Positions 63,410 through 64,000 of a stretch of DNA of 64,000 nucleotides are shown here, in pieces. The position numbers and the translations under genes are program-made. Origin of the DNA: Yoonia sp. G8-12 (GTDB taxonomy: Bacteria > Pseudomonadota > Alphaproteobacteria > Rhodobacterales > Rhodobacteraceae); contig NZ_CP151762.1 in assembly GCF_038443675.1 (NCBI RefSeq), positions 1,488,001 to 1,552,000 on the forward strand, read 5' to 3'. The notes under the pieces were generated by a model, which ran no database searches, had not been told where the DNA came from, and saw only the letters and a list, made by a program, of their open reading frames with translations. Position 1 is the first letter of the stretch, and each line of letters opens with the position of its first letter.

Positions 63410-64000
63410 ATGTTGGATGACGAACAGGTCGAGACCCTTCTTGAGGTCAACAACATCGAAGTGATCTACAATCACGTGATCCTTGTGCTCAAGGGCGTGT
63501 CCCTGACCGTACCGAAGGGCGGGATCACCGCCCTGCTGGGTGGCAACGGCGCGGGCAAGACCACGACGCTGAAGGCGATTTCCAACCTGCTGCATTCCGA
63601 ACGCGGTGAAGTGACCAAAGGGGCCATCACCTATCGCGGTGAACCTGTGCAGGATCTGTCACCCGAGGCGCTGGTCAAGCGCGGCGTTGTGCAGGTGATG
63701 GAAGGCCGCCATTGTTTTGAACACCTGACCGTTGAGGAAAACCTGCTGACGGGTGCGTATACGCGCAGCGATGGCAGCGGGGCCGTGCAGGCCGACCTTG
63801 AGATGGTCTATAATTATTTCCCCCGCTTGCGCGAACGGCGCAAATCACAGGCGGGCTATACCTCGGGCGGTGAACAGCAGATGTGCGCAATTGGCCGCGC
63901 CCTTATGTCGCGCCCCGAGACGATCCTGCTGGATGAACCCTCAATGGGTCTTGCGCCGCAACTGGTGGAAGAGATTTTCGGCATCGTCAAATCCCTGAAT
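63410..64000 (+). CDS. livF: Branched-chain-type ABC ATPase (LivF), truncated by window end
   Basis: The first 197 residues are inside the window. They show Walker A GGNGAGKTTTL, FEHLTVEENLLTGAY, signature-like YTSGGEQQMCAIGRAL and Walker B ILLDEPSMGLAPQLVEEIF. The C-terminal ~40-60 residues lie beyond 64000. An in-frame ATG at 63395 is an alternative start. It completes a five-component HAAT importer (livG-H-M, binding protein, livF) co-transcribed with the acyl-CoA synthetase. Confidence 0.92.
   Translation, partial: MLDDEQVETLLEVNNIEVIYNHVILVLKGVSLTVPKGGITALLGGNGAGKTTTLKAISNLLHSERGEVTKGAITYRGEPVQDLSPEALVKRGVVQVMEGRHCFEHLTVEENLLTGAYTRSDGSGAVQADLEMVYNYFPRLRERRKSQAGYTSGGEQQMCAIGRALMSRPETILLDEPSMGLAPQLVEEIFGIVKSLN

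Overview
The window reads as a chromosome segment of a marine alphaproteobacterium, most likely Rhodobacteraceae (Roseobacter group). The grounds are high GC, dense coding with many 4-base ATGA stop/start overlaps, the SPOR protein / D,D-carboxypeptidase / tmk / holB / tatD gene order, RbsABC- and Liv-type transport operons, and Na+-linked membrane proteins. This assignment is inference from gene content; no 16S gene is present.

Layout. (1) 1-4690: housekeeping genes on the minus strand (tatD, holB, tmk, D,D-carboxypeptidase, SPOR lipoprotein). (2) 4935-16763: a tRNA-Ser(UGA) gene carrying an integrated element of about 11.7 kb. The element is bounded by an 18-bp direct repeat of the tRNA 3' end and has 13-bp-spaced ACCACACAC repeats at both ends. 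It carries a tyrosine integrase, a serine recombinase, a small protein with family-A polymerase-like motifs, a DUF4041/T5orf172 coiled-coil protein, a HEPN-like protein, an EF-Tu domain III-like protein and a large membrane protein. It is visibly more AT-rich than its surroundings. (3) 17025-18181: a Sel1-repeat protein, a small zinc-ribbon protein and an iterated CGTGACG array. (4) 18199-38403: a catabolic locus. A leftward operon encodes a ribose-type ABC importer, an SDR, a 3-hydroxyisobutyrate-dehydrogenase-like enzyme and ThuA. A rightward operon encodes an unusual regulator (winged helix fused to a solute-binding domain), an SDR, an M24-fold protein, a complete acetoin/pyruvate-type 2-oxoacid dehydrogenase with its E2 split in two, an aldehyde dehydrogenase and an SLC13-type transporter. 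A paired palindrome lies between the two operons. (5) 38436-46663: a pentaheme cytochrome diverging from a full Na+-NQR operon (nqrABCDEF-apbE-nqrM-CBS) whose NqrB is unusually short. (6) 46679-52973: a perfect FNR-type box followed by a five-gene overlapping operon (acetyl-CoA synthetase-like, fused E1 alpha/beta, E2, acyl carrier protein, MalK-type ATPase). (7) 52982-57031: an MFS drug exporter and a soluble hybrid histidine kinase with an OmpR-type regulator. (8) 57074-64000: an acyl-CoA synthetase with a branched-chain-type ABC transporter; the last gene runs off the right edge.

Working together. Regions 4-6 together suggest import of a sugar- or polyol-like compound, oxidation by SDR enzymes, thiamine-dependent cleavage to acetyl-CoA plus an aldehyde, aldehyde oxidation, and NADH reoxidation coupled to Na+ pumping. 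The Na+ gradient could then serve the SLC13 transporter. The substrate cannot be named from sequence. Three genes (thuA, the regulator, the catalytic E2) are each interrupted by a one-base shift inside a C run, which looks more like base-calling error than decay.
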